From positions 1-37,992 of the forward strand of contig JACQBG010000033.1 in NCBI GenBank assembly GCA_016194585.1: a stretch of 37,992 nt of DNA. The letters run 5' to 3'. A program made the position numbers and the translations under genes. The number at the start of each line of letters is the position of its first letter. Within the stretch, counting starts at the first letter, position 1. Of this stretch, positions 36,321-37,992 are shown in pieces. Below the pieces are notes generated by a model, which had not been told where the DNA came from, did no database searches, and was given only the letters and a program-made list of their open reading frames with translations. Source of the DNA: Gemmatimonadota bacterium (GTDB lineage Bacteria > Gemmatimonadota > Gemmatimonadetes > Gemmatimonadales > Gemmatimonadaceae).

Positions 36321-37055
36321 ATGGCCCACTCCAAGATAGAGCGATACCTTCCAGCGATGCCAAGCATGCCAGTCATCCTCGCTTGGTCGGGTGGCAAGGA
36401 CAGCGCGCTCGCCCTCCAGGCCCTCCGCGCCGATCCCCGGTACGAGCCGATCGCCCTGCTCACGACCGTGACGCGCGAGTTCGACCGGATCTCGATGCAC
36501 GGCGTGCGCCGCACGCTGCTGCACGAGCAGGCGAGGGCCGTCGGACTTCCGCTGCTCGAAGCCGAGATCGCCGCCGCGACGTCGAATGCGGACTACGAGC
36601 GGGCGATGGCCGCCGCCATCGACGAGATCAGCCGGCGGTTTCCCTGGGCGCGGCACCTCGCCTTCGGCGACCTCTTCCTCGCGGACGTCCGTGCCTATCG
36701 CGAACGGCAGCTGGCGGAGACGCCCCTCGACCCGCTCTTCCCCCTGTGGGGACTCGAAACCCGCCGCCTCGCCCTGCAATTCATCGAGGACGGCTTCGAG
36801 GCGGTGATCGCGTGCGCCGACACGCGGCAGATCCACGCGTCGTTCGCCGGGCGCCGCTACGACCGCTCCTTCTTGCACGACCTTCCGGTGAGCGCTGATC
36901 CCTGCGGGGAGAACGGAGAGTTCCACACCTTCGTCGCGGACGGACCGGGGTTCCGCCACCGGGTCGGCTACACGACCGGAGAGCGGGTACTCCGCGACGG
37001 GCGCTTCGCCTACTGCGATCTTCTTCCCGCGAGCGGCGTGACGTCACCGCCGTGA
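36321..37055 (+). CDS. Dph6-like ATP-pyrophosphatase (diphthine-ammonia ligase family)
   Basis: The 244-residue protein begins with the PP-loop SGGKDSALAL (23-32), which binds ATP in the N-type ATP-pyrophosphatase (alpha-hydrolase) family. HLAFGDLFLADVRAYRE and PLWGLETRRLALQFIEDGF follow the Dph6/MJ0570-like pattern, and FAGRRYDRSFLHDLP with CGENGEFHTFV (containing the conserved ENGEFHT) confirms it. In eukaryotes and archaea this amidates diphthine on EF-2. Bacteria lack diphthamide, so the role here must differ. The start is uncertain: ATG 36321, 36357 or 36366 are all possible and none has a Shine-Dalgarno; the later ones fit the family length better. Its 3' end overlaps the opposite-strand FeoB-associated gene by 46 bases. 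Confidence 0.85.
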   Translation: MAHSKIERYLPAMPSMPVILAWSGGKDSALALQALRADPRYEPIALLTTVTREFDRISMHGVRRTLLHEQARAVGLPLLEAEIAAATSNADYERAMAAAIDEISRRFPWARHLAFGDLFLADVRAYRERQLAETPLDPLFPLWGLETRRLALQFIEDGFEAVIACADTRQIHASFAGRRYDRSFLHDLPVSADPCGENGEFHTFVADGPGFRHRVGYTTGERVLRDGRFAYCDLLPASGVTSPP

Positions 37056-37219
37056 GGCGCCGCCGGACAATCGCAGCCGCAGCCGGCGCCGCCCGCTCCA
37101 CCGCGCCCGCGCCGCGCCGCGAGCACGGCCGACACGCGCCGCCGCACGCGCAGCAGCACGAACAGCGCCGCCCCGCCGACCACCACGGCCACGCCGAGCT
37201 GGTCGAGCCACGCCGGCAT
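37010..37219 (-). CDS. FeoB-associated Cys-rich small membrane protein
   Basis: This 69-residue protein has one membrane helix (about 5-24, LDQLGVAVVVGGAALFVLLR), an Arg-rich juxtamembrane stretch and a Cys cluster (GCGCDCP, Cys47, 49 and 51). This is the usual design of the small protein encoded directly after feoB, which has one helix and a short Cys motif. The start ATG overlaps the feoB stop (TGATG), indicating translational coupling. Its last 46 bases run antisense to the end of the Dph6-like gene. The role is probably in ferrous iron uptake; the mechanism is not known. Confidence 0.75.
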   Translation of the reverse strand: MPAWLDQLGVAVVVGGAALFVLLRVRRRVSAVLAARRGRGGAGGAGCGCDCPAAPHGGDVTPLAGRRSQ

Positions 37220-37992
37220 CACGCGCCCACCCCGAGTCCGAGCGCGAGCCCCGCGCGGTAGATCGCAAAACCGCTCCCCCACGCGAGGGCGAGCATGTAG
37301 CCGAACTGCAGCGCCGCCCATCCCATCCCCTGCCACCCGCCGCCGGTCTCGCGCACCGTGACCGCGATCGTGCTCGTGCACATCAGCGCGAACACGTAGA
37401 ACGCGAGGAGCCCCAGCGCGGCAGCGACCGTGTAGGCCGGCCCCGTGCCCGTGGCGCCGCGGGCATCACGCAGCCGCGAGGCGAGCGCCGTCCGCGCGCC
37501 ATCGCCCGTCTCCTCCACGCCATAGAGCGTCGCCATCGTCGAGACGAACGTCTCCCGCGCCGCGAACGACGCCATCATCGCCACCCCCACCTTCCAGTCG
37601 AGCCCGAGCGGCCGCACGGCGGGCTCGACGGCGTGCCCGATGCGCCCGAGCGACGATTGCGCCAGCTGCACGTCGGCGCTCGCCGCGGCGTCCGCGCGCG
37701 GATAATGGCCGAGCGCCCAGAGCAACACCGAGATCGCGAAGATCACGGTGCCGGCGCGACGCAGGAACACGGCCACCCGCTGCCACACGTTGGCGAGCAG
37801 CACGCGCGGCGTCGGCACCGCATACGGCGGCATCTCGAGGATCAGCGCGCGCGTCGTCGAGCGCAGGATCGTGCGGCGGAACACCGCCGCCGACGCCAGC
37901 GCCGCGACGGTGCCGAGCAGGTACATCGCGAGCAGCGCCACCCCCTGCAGCGTGAACACGCCGGCGATCGCCGTGGCCGGCACGAACGCGGC
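37219..37992 (-). CDS. feoB: Ferrous iron transport protein B, C-terminal part (runs off right edge)
   Basis: About 257 residues of the C-terminal membrane domain of FeoB are present; the G domain and first helices lie beyond the window. Membrane helices include QGVALLAMYLLGTVAALASA, then the ELPPY-like motif LEMPPYAVPTPR. The second Gate region has FAARETFVSTMATLYG, and CTSTIAVTVRETGG is the conserved cysteine stretch near the end. Together these identify a GTP-dependent Fe2+ importer of the inner membrane. The frame stays open to the last base, with no start inside the window. It overlaps the downstream small gene by one base (TGATG). Confidence 0.95.
   Translation of the reverse strand, partial: AAFVPATAIAGVFTLQGVALLAMYLLGTVAALASAAVFRRTILRSTTRALILEMPPYAVPTPRVLLANVWQRVAVFLRRAGTVIFAISVLLWALGHYPRADAAASADVQLAQSSLGRIGHAVEPAVRPLGLDWKVGVAMMASFAARETFVSTMATLYGVEETGDGARTALASRLRDARGATGTGPAYTVAAALGLLAFYVFALMCTSTIAVTVRETGGGWQGMGWAALQFGYMLALAWGSGFAIYRAGLALGLGVGA

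Noticed and set aside
1-37992. CRISPR array, tRNA, rRNA, transposase or phage genes
   Set aside because: None found by eye; no spaced direct repeats, no cloverleaf-like segments and no recombinase-type protein were seen.

Overview
The window is one stretch of a very GC-rich bacterial chromosome. Genes are densely packed on both strands, many exported proteins carry Tat or Sec signals, and several gene families are typical of soil bacteria of the phylum Gemmatimonadota: secreted S10 peptidase, VPS10/BNR-repeat exoprotein, carboxypeptidase-regulatory/TonB-plug-like proteins, and Tat-exported Gfo/Idh/MocA oxidoreductase. The phylum is an inference from gene content and style. No rRNA or tRNA, phage, transposase or CRISPR array was seen.

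Layout. 1-8.6 kb: a left-truncated exported carboxypeptidase-regulatory-like protein; a secreted S10 serine carboxypeptidase; a zinc alcohol dehydrogenase; heme A synthase (ctaA/COX15 type); an msrB-msrA methionine sulfoxide reductase pair; a second regulatory/plug-like exported protein; and a divergent Tat-exported metallo-beta-lactamase-fold hydrolase. 8.6-13.1 kb: a large acyl-CoA dehydrogenase whose stop codon abuts a G-rich 18-bp repeat; a membrane PAS-GGDEF protein interrupted by two in-frame TGA codons; a long imperfect inverted repeat; and a Tat-exported DsrE-like protein. 13.2-24.8 kb: a VPS10-type beta-propeller exoprotein, an Hsp20 chaperone, a membrane-anchored hexapeptide acyltransferase, a Gfo/Idh/MocA oxidoreductase, a 1128-residue CPBP-type membrane protease with internal duplication, and an APC amino-acid permease.

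24.8-29.8 kb: an AT-rich promoter island leads into two translationally coupled genes that I do not recognise, followed by a membrane-fused spermidine-synthase-like protein. 29.8-33.8 kb: a lipoprotein substrate-binding protein is translationally coupled (GTGA overlap) to a hybrid Cache-HAMP-PAS histidine kinase with a C-terminal receiver; no ABC permease accompanies it. 33.9-38 kb: a small exported helical-repeat protein, a YbhB/PEBP protein, an alpha/beta hydrolase, a small membrane protein, a Dph6-like ATP-pyrophosphatase, and a ferrous iron transport pair (FeoB C-terminus running off the right edge, plus a small Cys-rich FeoB-associated membrane protein).

The genes do not form one pathway. 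Recurrent themes are exported or periplasmic proteins, redox repair (MsrA/B), respiration (heme A) and signalling (GGDEF, hybrid kinase). The most unusual elements are the doubly TGA-interrupted diguanylate cyclase, the unrecognised coupled gene pair with its promoter island, the receptor-kinase pair, the duplicated CPBP protease and several long hairpins at convergent gene ends.
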